Source: an uncultured Oscillospiraceae bacterium (GTDB lineage Bacteria > Bacillota > Clostridia > Oscillospirales > Oscillospiraceae). Taken from it: a stretch of 64,000 bases of DNA. Numbering within the stretch: position 1 is the first letter of the stretch; each line of letters opens with the position of its first letter. Positions 34,124 through 42,634 of the stretch are shown here, piece after piece. The stretch covers positions 124,001 through 188,000 of the forward strand of contig CAKTOW010000003.1 in the NCBI GenBank assembly GCA_934590325.1, written 5' to 3'. The notes below the pieces were generated by a model that saw only the letters and a program-made list of their open reading frames with translations, ran no database searches and was not told where the DNA came from. A program made the translations under genes and the position numbers.

Positions 34124-34924
34124 ATTGCGCGGTATCCTCACCGTCAGGCATATCTCCTCCTCCGTGTCCTGCCGCGCTATCTTCGCGCCCACCCCGGCGG
34201 TGCGCATGAGCCGTATGCCCCGCTCCACGCTGTTGAGGAACAGCCGCACGTCCTTGATGATGTACGCGCTGCGCCCCTTGGGCGGCGTGGCCTGGTTCTG
34301 GGCCAGCAGCCGCTCGATGTACTCCTCCGCCGCCGCCACGTTCAGCTGCCGCTTCCCGATGTGCTCCGCCGCCGTCAGCCGCTGCTCTCCGTCCTCCAGC
34401 CGCAGCAGCGCCCGGGCGTGGCGCTCCGTCAGGCCGTACCGGTGCAGCGCCTCCACCACCGGCTCCTCCAGCCGCAGCAGCCGCAGCTTGTTGGCCACGG
34501 CGGACTGGCTGCGCCCCAGCTTCTCCGCCGCCTGCTGCTGGCTCAGCCCGTACCGCCGCACCAGCCGCGCGATGGCCGCCGCCTCCTCCATATAGTCCAG
34601 GTCCCGCCGCTGCAGGTTCTCTATCAGCGCCAGAAGCGCCGCGTCCTCCTCGTCCACCCGCGCCAGCAGGCACGGCACCTGCCGCAGCCCCGCTATCCGC
34701 GCCGCCCGCCACCGGCGCTCACCGGCCACCAGCTCGTACCCGTCCCCCTGCGCCCGAACGGTCACCGGCTGCAGTATGCCGTAGGCACGGATGCTGTCCG
34801 CCAGCTCCTGCAGCCCCTCCGGGTCGAACCGCCGCCGCGGCTGCTGGGGATTGGGCCGTATGTCGTTGATGGGTATGTACCGCACGCGGGTGGATAAAAA
34901 CTCCGATTTCTGCTCTTTTTTCAT
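34106..34924 (-). CDS. noc: ParB-like nucleoid occlusion protein Noc
   Basis: 272 aa from ATG 34924 (MKKEQKSEFLSTRVRYIPI), AAAGGAGG upstream. ParB fold: RPNPQQPRRRFDPEGLQELA, GERRWRAARIAGLRQ, IENLQRRDLDYMEEA, and helix-turn-helix YGLSQQQAAEKLGRSQSAVA. As a second ParB paralogue away from parA and without parS nearby, Noc is the best call. Noc binds NBS sites and the membrane to keep Z rings off the nucleoid. I did not find an obvious NBS near it. Confidence 0.85.
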   Translation of the reverse strand: MKKEQKSEFLSTRVRYIPINDIRPNPQQPRRRFDPEGLQELADSIRAYGILQPVTVRAQGDGYELVAGERRWRAARIAGLRQVPCLLARVDEEDAALLALIENLQRRDLDYMEEAAAIARLVRRYGLSQQQAAEKLGRSQSAVANKLRLLRLEEPVVEALHRYGLTERHARALLRLEDGEQRLTAAEHIGKRQLNVAAAEEYIERLLAQNQATPPKGRSAYIIKDVRLFLNSVERGIRLMRTAGVGAKIARQDTEEEICLTVRIPRNKKRPA

Positions 34925-35107
34925 GTTCTCCCCCTCCTTTGCCCCCATTGTACGCCCCGTCCCCTGTCGGATACGGCCGGAATTTGCCGGGAAATAAAAA
35001 ATTCCGCTCGGCGTCGTCCGCCGCCGCTCCGTAACGCTTTTGTAACCCATTTCCCCTCCGGCCGTGGTACAATGCACCTATCACCGATAAAAAAGGAGGG
35101 ACGCACC

Positions 35108-36802
35108 ATGCCTGAAGAAGTCAACGTGTCCTCTGCTGCCGCGGAAGCGCCCGCCAGGGGCGGCCGCCGTATGGCGCCCGCGGAGAAGAAAGAAAAGACC
35201 CCCATGACCCCCGGCAAAAAGGCCGGGCTGATCGTCGGCATCATCGCCGTCGTGCTGGTGTTGGCCTACGCGGGCTGCTGCGCGGCCGCCAACGCCCTGT
35301 ATTCCCACGCGGCCTTCCCCGGCACCTCCGTGCTGGGTCTGGATGTCTCCGGCCTGTCCGCACAGGAGGTGGAGCAGCGCTGGGCGGAGCAGGGCGGCGC
35401 CCTGCTGGACGGCACCCTGATCCGCCTGACCCGCGATGGGCAGGAGATCGGCAGCGTGTCCCTTTTAGAACTGGGCGTGAGAGTCCAGCCCATTTACGTC
35501 TCGCAGGCCGCCGGGTGCGACGTGCAGAGCCGCGGTTGGGGCGGGGAGGCAGAGAGCTTCCTCCGGGGCGGCTGGCGGTTCATTGAGAGCTGGTTCCGCG
35601 CCGTGGATGTCACGCCCCAGCTGGACGTAGACGAGGAAAAGCTCACCGCCGCCTGCGAAGAGTTGTCCAATATTGTGGGCTGTACCTTCGTTGAGGGCGG
35701 CTACCGTCTGGCGGAGGGTGAGGGGCTGTACATCACCAAGCCCGCCGACGGCGAGAAGCTGGACGCGTCGGCGCTGCGCACCGAGCTGATCAAGCGCTTC
35801 GAGAGCCGCGACCTGTCCGTGGCGGCGCGGCAGGTGGAGTGCGTTTTTTCGCCCCATACCGCCCAGCCGCTGGACCTGCAGCAGCTCCATGACGAGATCG
35901 CCGGCACCATGGCCGCCGCCACCTACGACCGCGCCACCGGCAAGCCTACCCGGTCCCGCATCGGCGTGCAGTTCGATGTGGCGGCCGTGCAGCAGCAGCT
36001 GGACGCCGCCGCCCCCGGCACGGAGTTCCTGGCGGACGCGGAGGTGCAGTTCCCGCCCGCCTCCACCGAGGAACTGGAGACCGCCATGTTCCGCGACGTG
36101 ATCGGCACCTGCACCACCACTTGCGCCGGGCCCTGGGGCCGGCGGCAGAATATCAAGCTGGCCGCTGCCGCCATCGACGGCCGGGTCTATAACCCCGGCG
36201 AGGAATTCTGGTACAACGCCACCGTGGGGCAGCGCACCGAGGCGCGGGGCTTCCAGCCCGCCGCGGCCTACGCCGGCGGCAAGACCGTCACCTCCATCGG
36301 CGGCGGCATCTGCCAGGTGTCCTCCACCCTGTACTACGCCGCACTGATGGGCGACCTGAAGATCGTCCTGCGCTACGCCCACATGTTCGACCCCGGCTAT
36401 ATGCCCGTCACCGGCTGTGACGCCACGGTCAGCTGGGGCGGCCCCGACTTCGCCTTCCGCAACAGCACCGACTATCCCATCAAGCTCACCACCAGCTACA
36501 ATGACGATACCAACCAGCTGACGGTCACCATTCTGGGTACCAAGACCGACGACAGCTACGTGGTCATGACCAATCAGTTCCTGTCCTACTCCGAGAGCCG
36601 CACCCGCTACCAGGAGTCCGAGGACATCGCCCCCGGCACTACCCAGGTGGAGCAGTACGGCCACAACGGCTACGCCGTGCAGACCTACCGCAACGTCTAC
36701 GACAAGGACGGCAACCTCCTGCGCAGCAGCAAGGAGGCCTACAGCGACTACGACCGCGCGGATAAGATCATCCTGGTGGCCCCCGGCGAACTCCCGCAGT
36801 AA
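35108..36802 (+). CDS. VanW-domain cell-wall protein with G5-like C-terminus
   Basis: 564 aa from ATG 35108 (MPEEVNVSSAAAEA), AAGGAGG upstream. A cytoplasmic basic N-terminus, one membrane helix (about 38-62, AGLIVGIIAVVLVLAYAG), a peptidoglycan-binding-4-like repeat region, then VanW (about 350-480). The latter has FSIGGG-type TSIGGGICQVSSTLYYAAL and ALMGDLKIVLRYAH. A G5-type beta region (VQTYRNVYDKDGNLLRSSK) ends the protein. YoaR/VanW proteins are exported, wall-associated, and of uncertain biochemical role. Confidence 0.9.
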   Translation: MPEEVNVSSAAAEAPARGGRRMAPAEKKEKTPMTPGKKAGLIVGIIAVVLVLAYAGCCAAANALYSHAAFPGTSVLGLDVSGLSAQEVEQRWAEQGGALLDGTLIRLTRDGQEIGSVSLLELGVRVQPIYVSQAAGCDVQSRGWGGEAESFLRGGWRFIESWFRAVDVTPQLDVDEEKLTAACEELSNIVGCTFVEGGYRLAEGEGLYITKPADGEKLDASALRTELIKRFESRDLSVAARQVECVFSPHTAQPLDLQQLHDEIAGTMAAATYDRATGKPTRSRIGVQFDVAAVQQQLDAAAPGTEFLADAEVQFPPASTEELETAMFRDVIGTCTTTCAGPWGRRQNIKLAAAAIDGRVYNPGEEFWYNATVGQRTEARGFQPAAAYAGGKTVTSIGGGICQVSSTLYYAALMGDLKIVLRYAHMFDPGYMPVTGCDATVSWGGPDFAFRNSTDYPIKLTTSYNDDTNQLTVTILGTKTDDSYVVMTNQFLSYSESRTRYQESEDIAPGTTQVEQYGHNGYAVQTYRNVYDKDGNLLRSSKEAYSDYDRADKIILVAPGELPQ

Positions 36803-36836
36803 AAAGAGCCCCCGGCGGGCTTCTGCGGTAATAAAA

Positions 36837-36865
36837 AAGCCCCCGCACCATCGGCGCGGGGGCTT
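36837..36865. terminator. Intrinsic terminator
   Basis: AAGCCCCCGC / GCGGGGGCTT stem behind an A tract, between convergent VanW and small-protein genes. A weaker AGCCC...GGGCT hairpin precedes it at about 36806-36822. Confidence 0.8.
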
Positions 36866-36878
36866 CACACACCCTTGT

Positions 36879-37064
36879 TTACTTTTTCTTCTTCTTGGCG
36901 CCCACGATGAGCAGCACCACTACGGCGATCACGGCCACCACCACCATGGCGATCCACAGACCCATGTTGCTGGTATCGCCGGTCAGGGGGCTGGCGCAGG
37001 CCACGCACAGGCTCATAGCCGCGGCACACACCGCGCACAGCAGCGCGATAAGCTTCTTCATCAT
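36879..37064 (-). CDS. 61-aa secreted mini-protein with sortase-like C-terminal signal
   Basis: Start ATG 37064 (MMKKLIALLCAVCAAAMSLC), preceded by ACGAGG. A signal peptide is followed almost at once by SPLTGDTSNMGLWIAMVVVA, a hydrophobic helix and a KKKKK tail. PLTGDTSN-MGLWIA closely resembles the C-terminal part of sortase substrates (LPxTGD-N-GLW pattern), but there is essentially no mature domain between the two signals. A lipobox-like VAC also occurs. No family known to me; a membrane peptide is the safe statement. Confidence 0.65.
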   Translation of the reverse strand: MMKKLIALLCAVCAAAMSLCVACASPLTGDTSNMGLWIAMVVVAVIAVVVLLIVGAKKKKK

Positions 37065-37135
37065 CTTCACCTCGTTCCAACGAATGTTGCATCCCCCGCA
37101 GACGGCGGGGCATGTATGCTTGTCTCGACAGGCCT

Positions 37136-37163
37136 ATTGTACCATAGATTTCCCGTTTTGCAA
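37136..37163 (-). promoter_or_regulatory. Promoter of the 61-aa mini-protein
   Basis: Minus strand TTGCAA (37158-37163), 16-bp spacer, TACAAT (37136-37141). The 5' UTR of about 65 nt contains a CCCCGCcgtctGCGGGG hairpin. Confidence 0.7.
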
Positions 37164-37178
37164 GTCCGGAAAAACAAC

Positions 37179-37201
37179 ACCCCCGCCCACCGGGCGGGGG
37201 T
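37179..37201 (-). terminator. Intrinsic terminator of the M23 peptidase gene
   Basis: Ten-base stem ACCCCCGCCC / GGGCGGGGGT followed on the minus strand by GTTGTTTTTCC. Confidence 0.8.
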
Positions 37202-37209
37202 GCGTGCGC

Positions 37210-38934
37210 TTACAGGTAGTTCAGCGGGTTCACGAACGTGCCGTTCAGCTTGATGCCGAAGTGGCAGTGGTTGCCGGTGGAATATCCGGTGGAGCCCATC
37301 CGCGCGATCAGCTGGCCCTTGTGTACCTTCTGCCCCACGTAGGCCACCAGGCTGCTGTTGTGGCCGTAATAGGTCTCATAGCCGTTGCCGTGGTCGATGA
37401 TGATCAGGTAACCATAGCCGCCCATCCAGCCGGCGTATGTCACCGTGCCGCCGTCGGAGGCGTAGATGGACGTGCCGTAGCTGTTGCCGATGTCGATGCC
37501 CTGGTGGTTGTTGGAGCCCGATAGCCTCAGGCTGCGGTAGCCGAACCGGCTGGTCAGGGTGCCGGTGCAGGGCCACGAGAACGACCCGGTGGGGTACCAT
37601 GTGGGCCGCTCCTTGGTGCCGCGGAGCTGCTGCTCCGTCACCGGCTGGGACAGCGTCACGCTGGCCACCACCTCGCGCTCAGTCTCTGCGCCGTTGATGT
37701 AGGTCACGTTGGCGGTCACGTCCGCCTTGCCGTACACACCGGCGGAGGTCACCTTGTACTCGCCCTGGTACATGGATGCGTCGTCGGTGTACTCCACCTG
37801 ATAGGGCGTATCCTGCACGTACCGCTGCCGCTCCACGTTCACCACGGTCAGGTAGGGCACGGCGTTGCTGATGGTCAGCACGTCGCCCACCCGCAGCAGA
37901 TCGGGATCATAGCCCTCGTTCAGCTTCATCAGGTCCTCCAGGGACATCTCGTAGTCCTCGGCGATGCTGTAATAGCTGTCGCCGCTCTCCACGGTGTAGG
38001 TGACCTCGCCCTGCTTGGTCTCGTTGAGTATCTCGGCGATATAGCCCAGATTCATCACGTAGGAGGACTCCACGTACTCCTGCCGTATCTCCACGTCCTC
38101 CACGAAGTATGCGTTCACGGTGTCCGCAGTCTGATAGCCCAGCTTCAGCTGCTCCAGCAGGTCCTCCAGCGCGCCGGACCGGGTGGTGGCTACCACCTTT
38201 TCCCCGTCCACGTACAGCACGTAGGCGTAGTCCACCTGCCCCAGCGCGTCGCCCAGGGTCTCCTCGAACTCGTCCCGGCTCAGCAGCTCCCGGCGGGGGA
38301 ATACCCCTGTCTCGGTGCTCAGCAGCGCCTCGTCCACGGCGTAGCCGCCGTTCCCGGTGGTCTTGCGTGTGATGTCCTCCAGCTCCTCCACCACCTGCTG
38401 GGCCGCGCGGCTCGATGCCACCACGCCCAGCCGCTGGCCGCCGTAGGTCACCTCCGCGCCCAGCGTGTACAGCGACAGCACCGTGGCCGCCGCGGCGATG
38501 GCCACCGCGCCGAACAGGAACGCCACCGGGTGCAGCTTCATCTTCTCGAAGAAGTGCCGCCGCTTGCCGCCCAACCATGCCCAGCCCTTGCGCCGGTTGG
38601 TCCACCGCTCCCGCACCGCCGCGGCGAACCGCTCGATGCTGCTGCGGAAGAACAGGAATAACTGCGCCGCGCCGAATTCGGATTCAGGGAACCTCCGGTC
38701 GCGGTTGGCGGCTGCCAGCCTCTTCGCGTTGCCGCGGAGGTCGGACAGCCACCGGCCAATACGGCGGAAGCCTGCCTGAATGTTCAGGGTGAACAGGTCG
38801 TGGTGCTCATCGCAGAAGCTCCGCCAGCTCATTAAGTTGTCACGCCACAGCTGCCACAGCTCCGATAGGGTCATGTGTTCCCGATTGGGGTCGCGGCCGC
38901 CGGCTTTTTTCTGTTGCTGTTGATCCTGCGTCAT
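37210..38934 (-). CDS. Membrane-anchored M23 endopeptidase with LysM and G5 domains
   Basis: 574 aa. A long basic cytoplasmic N-terminus (about 1-135) and a single membrane helix (about 136-158, HPVAFLFGAVAIAAAATVLS) come first. The extracytoplasmic part has a LysM motif (about 316-360: YTVESGDSYYSIAEDYEMSL) and a G5 domain (VERQRYVQDTPYQVEYTDD). The peptidase domain shows NHQGIDIG (about 478), IIDHGNGYETYYGH and GNHCHFGI, the zinc ligands of lysostaphin-type enzymes. All expected His/Asp ligands are present, so it should be active against peptidoglycan cross-bridges or stem peptides. The promoter lies directly upstream. Confidence 0.95.
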   Translation of the reverse strand: MTQDQQQQKKAGGRDPNREHMTLSELWQLWRDNLMSWRSFCDEHHDLFTLNIQAGFRRIGRWLSDLRGNAKRLAAANRDRRFPESEFGAAQLFLFFRSSIERFAAAVRERWTNRRKGWAWLGGKRRHFFEKMKLHPVAFLFGAVAIAAAATVLSLYTLGAEVTYGGQRLGVVASSRAAQQVVEELEDITRKTTGNGGYAVDEALLSTETGVFPRRELLSRDEFEETLGDALGQVDYAYVLYVDGEKVVATTRSGALEDLLEQLKLGYQTADTVNAYFVEDVEIRQEYVESSYVMNLGYIAEILNETKQGEVTYTVESGDSYYSIAEDYEMSLEDLMKLNEGYDPDLLRVGDVLTISNAVPYLTVVNVERQRYVQDTPYQVEYTDDASMYQGEYKVTSAGVYGKADVTANVTYINGAETEREVVASVTLSQPVTEQQLRGTKERPTWYPTGSFSWPCTGTLTSRFGYRSLRLSGSNNHQGIDIGNSYGTSIYASDGGTVTYAGWMGGYGYLIIIDHGNGYETYYGHNSSLVAYVGQKVHKGQLIARMGSTGYSTGNHCHFGIKLNGTFVNPLNYL

Positions 38935-38973
38935 TGGTATAGCCCCTAAAAGTTACAAATAGTTACAAAATGT

Positions 38974-39002
38974 ATAATACATGCTTTTAGGTGCCGCGTC
39001 AA
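38974..39002 (-). promoter_or_regulatory. Promoter of the M23 peptidase gene
   Basis: Minus strand TTGACG (38997-39002), 17-bp spacer, TATTAT (38974-38979). Two TTTGTAAC copies follow in the initially transcribed region. Confidence 0.75.
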
Positions 39003-39088
39003 GGATTAAATTGTAAACAAACCTTGTTATGAGAATAAAACCTCACAAAACACCCCTTAAAGGCACAAATTTGCCCGTTTTCCGCTTT

Positions 39089-40021
39089 TTATTTTTTTCC
39101 CGCCGGCGTTACGTTGGCCACAAACACGCACCCCAAAATGACTGCCACGCCCAGCATCTGCCACAGGCTGAAGGGCTCCTTCAGCAGTATGACGCCCGCC
39201 AGCACAGACACCACCGTGGTCACGTTGGAGAACAGGGAGGACTCCGACACCGTCAGGTGCCCGTTGGCGAAGTTCAGCAGGCCGTAGGCCACCCCCGAGG
39301 ACAGCACGCCCAGATACAGCACCGCCAGCCAGAAGTCCCCGCTCTGCACCGGCAGGGTGATGAGTTCGCTGTGCAGACCCCCGGCCTGCAGCAGCGCCAC
39401 GGGGATGAACACCACCATGCCCACCACGAACATCACGTAGGTCATCTCAAAGGGCGTGCACACCTTGGCGGCGCTGTGGCTGATGCCGTAATACACCGTG
39501 TCGCTCAGCATGGTCAGCAGCAGGAACAGCAGACCCAGCGCCGAGATCATCACCGCCCCGCCCACGGAGATCAGCGCCACGCCGCCCACCGCGCCCAGGG
39601 CGCACAGCACCTGCCGCGCGGTGACCTTCTCGTGCAGCACCACCACATCCATGAGGATGCAGCACACCGGCACTGCGGATATGATGGTGCCCGCCACGGC
39701 GGAGGACGTGTACAGTATGCCGTAGTTCTCGAAGATAAAGTACGCCACCGGCTGCACCATGCCCAGCAGGATCAGCTTGCCCACCGGCTTGCCCCGCAGG
39801 GAGAAGGCGAACAGCTTCCTCCCGCGTATTTTCCCCGCCAGCTCATTGACCAGCACCGCCAGGGACATCACCGCCACCGCCACCGTGAACCGGAAGGCCA
39901 GCAGCACCGTGGGCTGCGCCACCGCCAGCGCCAGCTTGGAGAACATGAAGCTCATGCCGAAGATAACATCCGCCGTGATGGCCGCCAGCAGGGACAGCCC
40001 GTGCAATTTTTTCTCGTTCAT
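39089..40021 (-). CDS. DMT/EamA-family transporter
   Basis: 310 aa from ATG 40021 (MNEKKLHGLSLLAAITADVI), GAGGT upstream. Ten hydrophobic segments are arranged as two EamA repeats (FGMSFMFSKLALAVAQPTVL in the first; ENYGILYTSSAVAGTIIS and SSGVAYGLLNFA later). Typical drug/metabolite exporters of this size have an unknown substrate. The C-terminus is TPAGKK. Monocistronic. Confidence 0.9.
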   Translation of the reverse strand: MNEKKLHGLSLLAAITADVIFGMSFMFSKLALAVAQPTVLLAFRFTVAVAVMSLAVLVNELAGKIRGRKLFAFSLRGKPVGKLILLGMVQPVAYFIFENYGILYTSSAVAGTIISAVPVCCILMDVVVLHEKVTARQVLCALGAVGGVALISVGGAVMISALGLLFLLLTMLSDTVYYGISHSAAKVCTPFEMTYVMFVVGMVVFIPVALLQAGGLHSELITLPVQSGDFWLAVLYLGVLSSGVAYGLLNFANGHLTVSESSLFSNVTTVVSVLAGVILLKEPFSLWQMLGVAVILGCVFVANVTPAGKK

Positions 40022-40087
40022 AGGGAATACCTCTTTTATCATATAACGCCGGTATCGTACCATACCCCCGGCGAAAAGGCAAGAAAA

Positions 40088-40112
40088 AGCACCGCCAGGG
40101 AGGGGCGGTGCT
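40088..40112 (-). terminator. Intrinsic terminator of the 26-aa membrane peptide transcript
   Basis: AGCACCGCC / GGCGGTGCT stem with TTTTTCTTG following on the minus strand. It lies about 95 bases after the small peptide stop codon and just before the DMT gene leader. Confidence 0.7.
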
Positions 40113-40207
40113 CTTTCCGCGCGGAGCGGTGGGGGTAAGACCGTGCCGCTCACGTCCAATTTGTAAGGGGGAGAGAGGAAAACAATGGAATGGTAAAGGC
40201 GTTTGGT

Positions 40208-40288
40208 TTACTTGCTGGTCGCCTTCGTGACAATGGCCACGACCACCAGCAGAACCGCCAGACTAGCCAGCAGAAGATTCAATGCCAT
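40208..40288 (-). CDS. 26-aa single-helix membrane peptide
   Basis: Short frame MALNLLLASLAVLLVVVAIV followed by TKATSK. AAAGGAGG with good spacing precedes the ATG, a consensus promoter lies at 40330-40358, and a terminator is downstream. This gives it all the signals of an expressed gene. The sequence is one hydrophobic helix with a short basic tail, as in type I toxins and small regulatory membrane proteins. No antisense promoter was found opposite it. Function unknown. Confidence 0.6.
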   Translation of the reverse strand: MALNLLLASLAVLLVVVAIVTKATSK

Positions 40289-40329
40289 GTTCAGCGCCTC
40301 CTTTCTGATGGGTTTCTTAACGTGCTTTT

Positions 40330-40358
40330 AATATAGCACGAAAGGCGCGATTTGTAAA
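40330..40358 (-). promoter_or_regulatory. Promoter of the 26-aa membrane peptide
   Basis: Minus strand TTTACA (40353-40358), 17-bp spacer, TATATT (40330-40335). Confidence 0.75.
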
Positions 40359-40392
40359 ACGCATCAATTTCATCAAAACCATGAAAAATACT

Positions 40393-40421
40393 TTGCACCA
40401 TGCCGGCGGATGTGGTAAAAT
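40393..40421 (+). promoter_or_regulatory. Promoter of the second LysR gene
   Basis: TTGCAC (40393-40398), 17-bp spacer, TAAAAT (40416-40421), about 28 bases before the start codon. It is divergent from the small-peptide promoter, 35 bp away. Confidence 0.7.
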
Positions 40422-40448
40422 GACAGCGACGAAAGGGAGGGGATAGGT

Positions 40449-41369
40449 ATGTCCATCAGCAAGTACAAGATATTCCTCAAGACTGTGGAGCTGGGCAGCT
40501 TCACCGCCGCCGCCCGTGAGCTGAACTTCACCCAGTCCGGCATCAGCCATGCCATCGGCTCGCTGGAGGAGGAGTTGGGCGTGACGCTGCTGGTGCGCAG
40601 CCACGGCGGCGTGACCCCCACGGCGGACGGCCGCGCGCTGACGCCGTACTTTCAGGAGATGTGCGCCACGGCGCACCGGTTGGAACAGCACGCCGCCGAC
40701 CTGCGGGGCCTGGACACCGGTCTTGTCCGCGTGGCCACCTTCACTAGCGTGTCGGAGAAATGGCTTCCCGGCATCCTCAAGACCTTTCAGGAGAAGTACC
40801 CCCGCATCGAGTTTGAGCTGCTGCCCTCCAACTTCAATAATGAAATATCCGATTGGGTGCTCCACGGCCAGGCGGACTGCGGGTTCATCTCCCTGCCCGC
40901 CCCGGCGGAGAAGTACCTGGACTGCTGGCTGCTGCAGCGGGACCAGTGGAAGATCATCATGCCCTGCGACCACCCTCTGGCCGGGCGCGATCCCTTCCCC
41001 CCGGAGGCGCTGGACAAGTATCCCCTCATCCTGCTGGATGAGGGCGACGACTACGAGATACAGGCCATCTTCGACCACTACAAGGTGCACCCCAGGATAC
41101 AGTATACCGTCCAGCAGGACCAGACCATCCTGGCCATGGTGTCCGGCGGGCTGGGCATCAGCGTCATGGAGGAGCTGATGCTCTATAAGTGCGCCTACCC
41201 TCTGGCCGCCAGCGTGCTGCCCAAGGTGTTTCACCGTGACATCGGCATCTGCGTCAAGGACAGGTCCGCCCTCTCTCACTCCACCCAGGTGTTCATCGAC
41301 CATGTGCGCCAGTGGGTGCTGCAGAACTTCCCGGAGGGTTGGAATGCTCCCCGGCCCCATGAACGATAA
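40449..41369 (+). CDS. LysR-family transcriptional regulator
   Basis: 306 aa. The winged helix-turn-helix (about 1-62) shows SFTAAARELNFTQSGISHAI and GVTLLVRSHGGVTPT. The effector domain (about 90-300) has the usual two-lobe pattern (VRVATFTSVSEKWLPGIL, PLAGRDPFP, MVSGGLGISVME). The start has AAGGGAGG upstream. LysR proteins usually control a divergent gene; here that is the 26-aa membrane peptide, so regulation of the peptide or the DMT exporter is plausible. A terminator follows. Confidence 0.92.
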   Translation: MSISKYKIFLKTVELGSFTAAARELNFTQSGISHAIGSLEEELGVTLLVRSHGGVTPTADGRALTPYFQEMCATAHRLEQHAADLRGLDTGLVRVATFTSVSEKWLPGILKTFQEKYPRIEFELLPSNFNNEISDWVLHGQADCGFISLPAPAEKYLDCWLLQRDQWKIIMPCDHPLAGRDPFPPEALDKYPLILLDEGDDYEIQAIFDHYKVHPRIQYTVQQDQTILAMVSGGLGISVMEELMLYKCAYPLAASVLPKVFHRDIGICVKDRSALSHSTQVFIDHVRQWVLQNFPEGWNAPRPHER

Positions 41370-41383
41370 AACGCAACCGACCG

Positions 41384-41416
41384 CCGCCCTCTGCCGTCAG
41401 TATAGGCAGAGGGCGG
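41384..41416 (+). terminator. Intrinsic terminator of lysR
   Basis: Perfect 12-bp stem CCGCCCTCTGCC / GGCAGAGGGCGG, 9-nt loop, then TATTTTCC. Confidence 0.85.
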
Positions 41417-41471
41417 TATTTTCCGTCCATAGCAGGCGGCATCCGCCTGCCTGAAAGGAGTTGCTTACACT

Positions 41472-42002
41472 ATGAAGAAGTTATTTGCATTGCTTCTGGC
41501 CCTGGTCATGGCCCTGTCCCTGGTGGCCTGCGGCCAGAAGGAGGACAACATCGGCGGCGACAAGACCGGCGATGACAGCCAGGGTCAGACCGATACCCAG
41601 TCCGTGGACCTCCGCGCCGCCTACGAGGCGGCCATCAAGCAGGTGCAGGACCAGCTGGGGGACGAGGCCCCCGTGCTGCTGGAGGAGACCGCTGTGGAGC
41701 TGCTGAACAGCTACTATCCCGGCCTTGAGAACGCCAAGCTGAAGCAGTCCGTGTTCTTCATCTCGCCCACCGCCACCTCCTGCGAGGTGTCCATGGTGGA
41801 GGCGGAGAGTGCCGCCGACGCCGAGATCGTCCGTCAGAGCTTCCAGGCCCGCGTGGATGACATGGCCAACGACACCACCTACCCCGAGGAGGCCGGTATG
41901 TGGAAGAACAACGCCACCGTGTCTGTCAACGGCAACTACGTGGTGCTGGAGGTGCTGCCCGACGGCTGCACCGTGCCCGACGCATTTCTCGCCAAATTCT
42001 GA
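41472..42002 (+). CDS. DUF4358-like lipoprotein
   Basis: 176 aa, MKKLFALLLALVMALSLVAC with the lipidated Cys at 20, then a Gly/Asp/Gln-rich linker and a compact domain (about 48-176). The latter contains LNSYYPGLENAKLKQSVFFI and VVLEVLPDGCTV. This resembles the DUF4358 lipoproteins of Clostridia, with no known role. It precedes an ECF sigma factor by 77 bases but has its own ribosome site (AAAGGAG). Confidence 0.8.
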   Translation: MKKLFALLLALVMALSLVACGQKEDNIGGDKTGDDSQGQTDTQSVDLRAAYEAAIKQVQDQLGDEAPVLLEETAVELLNSYYPGLENAKLKQSVFFISPTATSCEVSMVEAESAADAEIVRQSFQARVDDMANDTTYPEEAGMWKNNATVSVNGNYVVLEVLPDGCTVPDAFLAKF

Positions 42003-42079
42003 TTCTATTTGTAACTGGTATTCCCCCTTTTTGTGTGCTATGATGTTTTGACCGATACAGACAGAAAGGGGAGTGCCCG

Positions 42080-42634
42080 ATGGAGGACGCTCAGATCATA
42101 GAGGGCTTTTTCCGCCGTGACGAGTCGGCCATCACCGCCGCGCAGGAGAAATATGAGCGGCGCTGTCTGGCCGCCGCCCGCCATATCCTGCCGGACGAAC
42201 GCGACGCGGAGGAATGTGTCAGCGACGTGTGGCTGCGGCTGTGGAACGCCATCCCGCCGGAGCGGCCCCGCTCGCTGGCGGCGTATGTCACCACCGTCAC
42301 CCGGCGCCTGGCGCTGGATAAGTGCGACTATAACAAGGCCGCCCAGCGGCGCAGCGACCTGACGGTGGCCTTTGAGGAACTGGAGGGCTGCCTGGCCGCC
42401 GAGGACGGCGCCGTGCGCGCGCTGGAGCAGGAGGACTTCCGCCGCGTGCTCAACGGCTTCCTGCGCAAGCTGACCCGGCAGAGCCGCACGTTCTTCCTGC
42501 GCCGCTACTGGTACGGCGAGAGCATCCGCGAGATCGCCGTCAGCTGCGGCGCCGGGGAGGAAAAAATAAAATCCTCCCTGTTCCGCACCCGTCAGCGGCT
42601 GCGGACAGTACTGGAAAAGGAGGGGATGCTGTGA
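42080..42634 (+). CDS. ECF-type RNA polymerase sigma factor
   Basis: 184 aa. Region 2 is around 20-90 (ERDAEECVSDVWLRLWNAIP, YVTTVTRRLALDK). Region 4 is around 125-178 (RQSRTFFLRRYWYGESIREI with AVSCGAGEEKIKSSLFRTR). It lacks region 3, as ECF factors do. The stop overlaps the GTG start of the membrane partner gene (GTGA), the usual sigma/anti-sigma coupling. The promoter it recognises cannot be deduced here. Confidence 0.93.
   Translation: MEDAQIIEGFFRRDESAITAAQEKYERRCLAAARHILPDERDAEECVSDVWLRLWNAIPPERPRSLAAYVTTVTRRLALDKCDYNKAAQRRSDLTVAFEELEGCLAAEDGAVRALEQEDFRRVLNGFLRKLTRQSRTFFLRRYWYGESIREIAVSCGAGEEKIKSSLFRTRQRLRTVLEKEGML

Noticed and set aside
42010..42015. TGTAAC motifs upstream of the ECF sigma gene, the VanW gene (35041) and others as an ECF regulon
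   Set aside because: Distances to start sites and companion -10 sequences are inconsistent, and at the M23 gene the motif lies downstream of a good sigma-A promoter.
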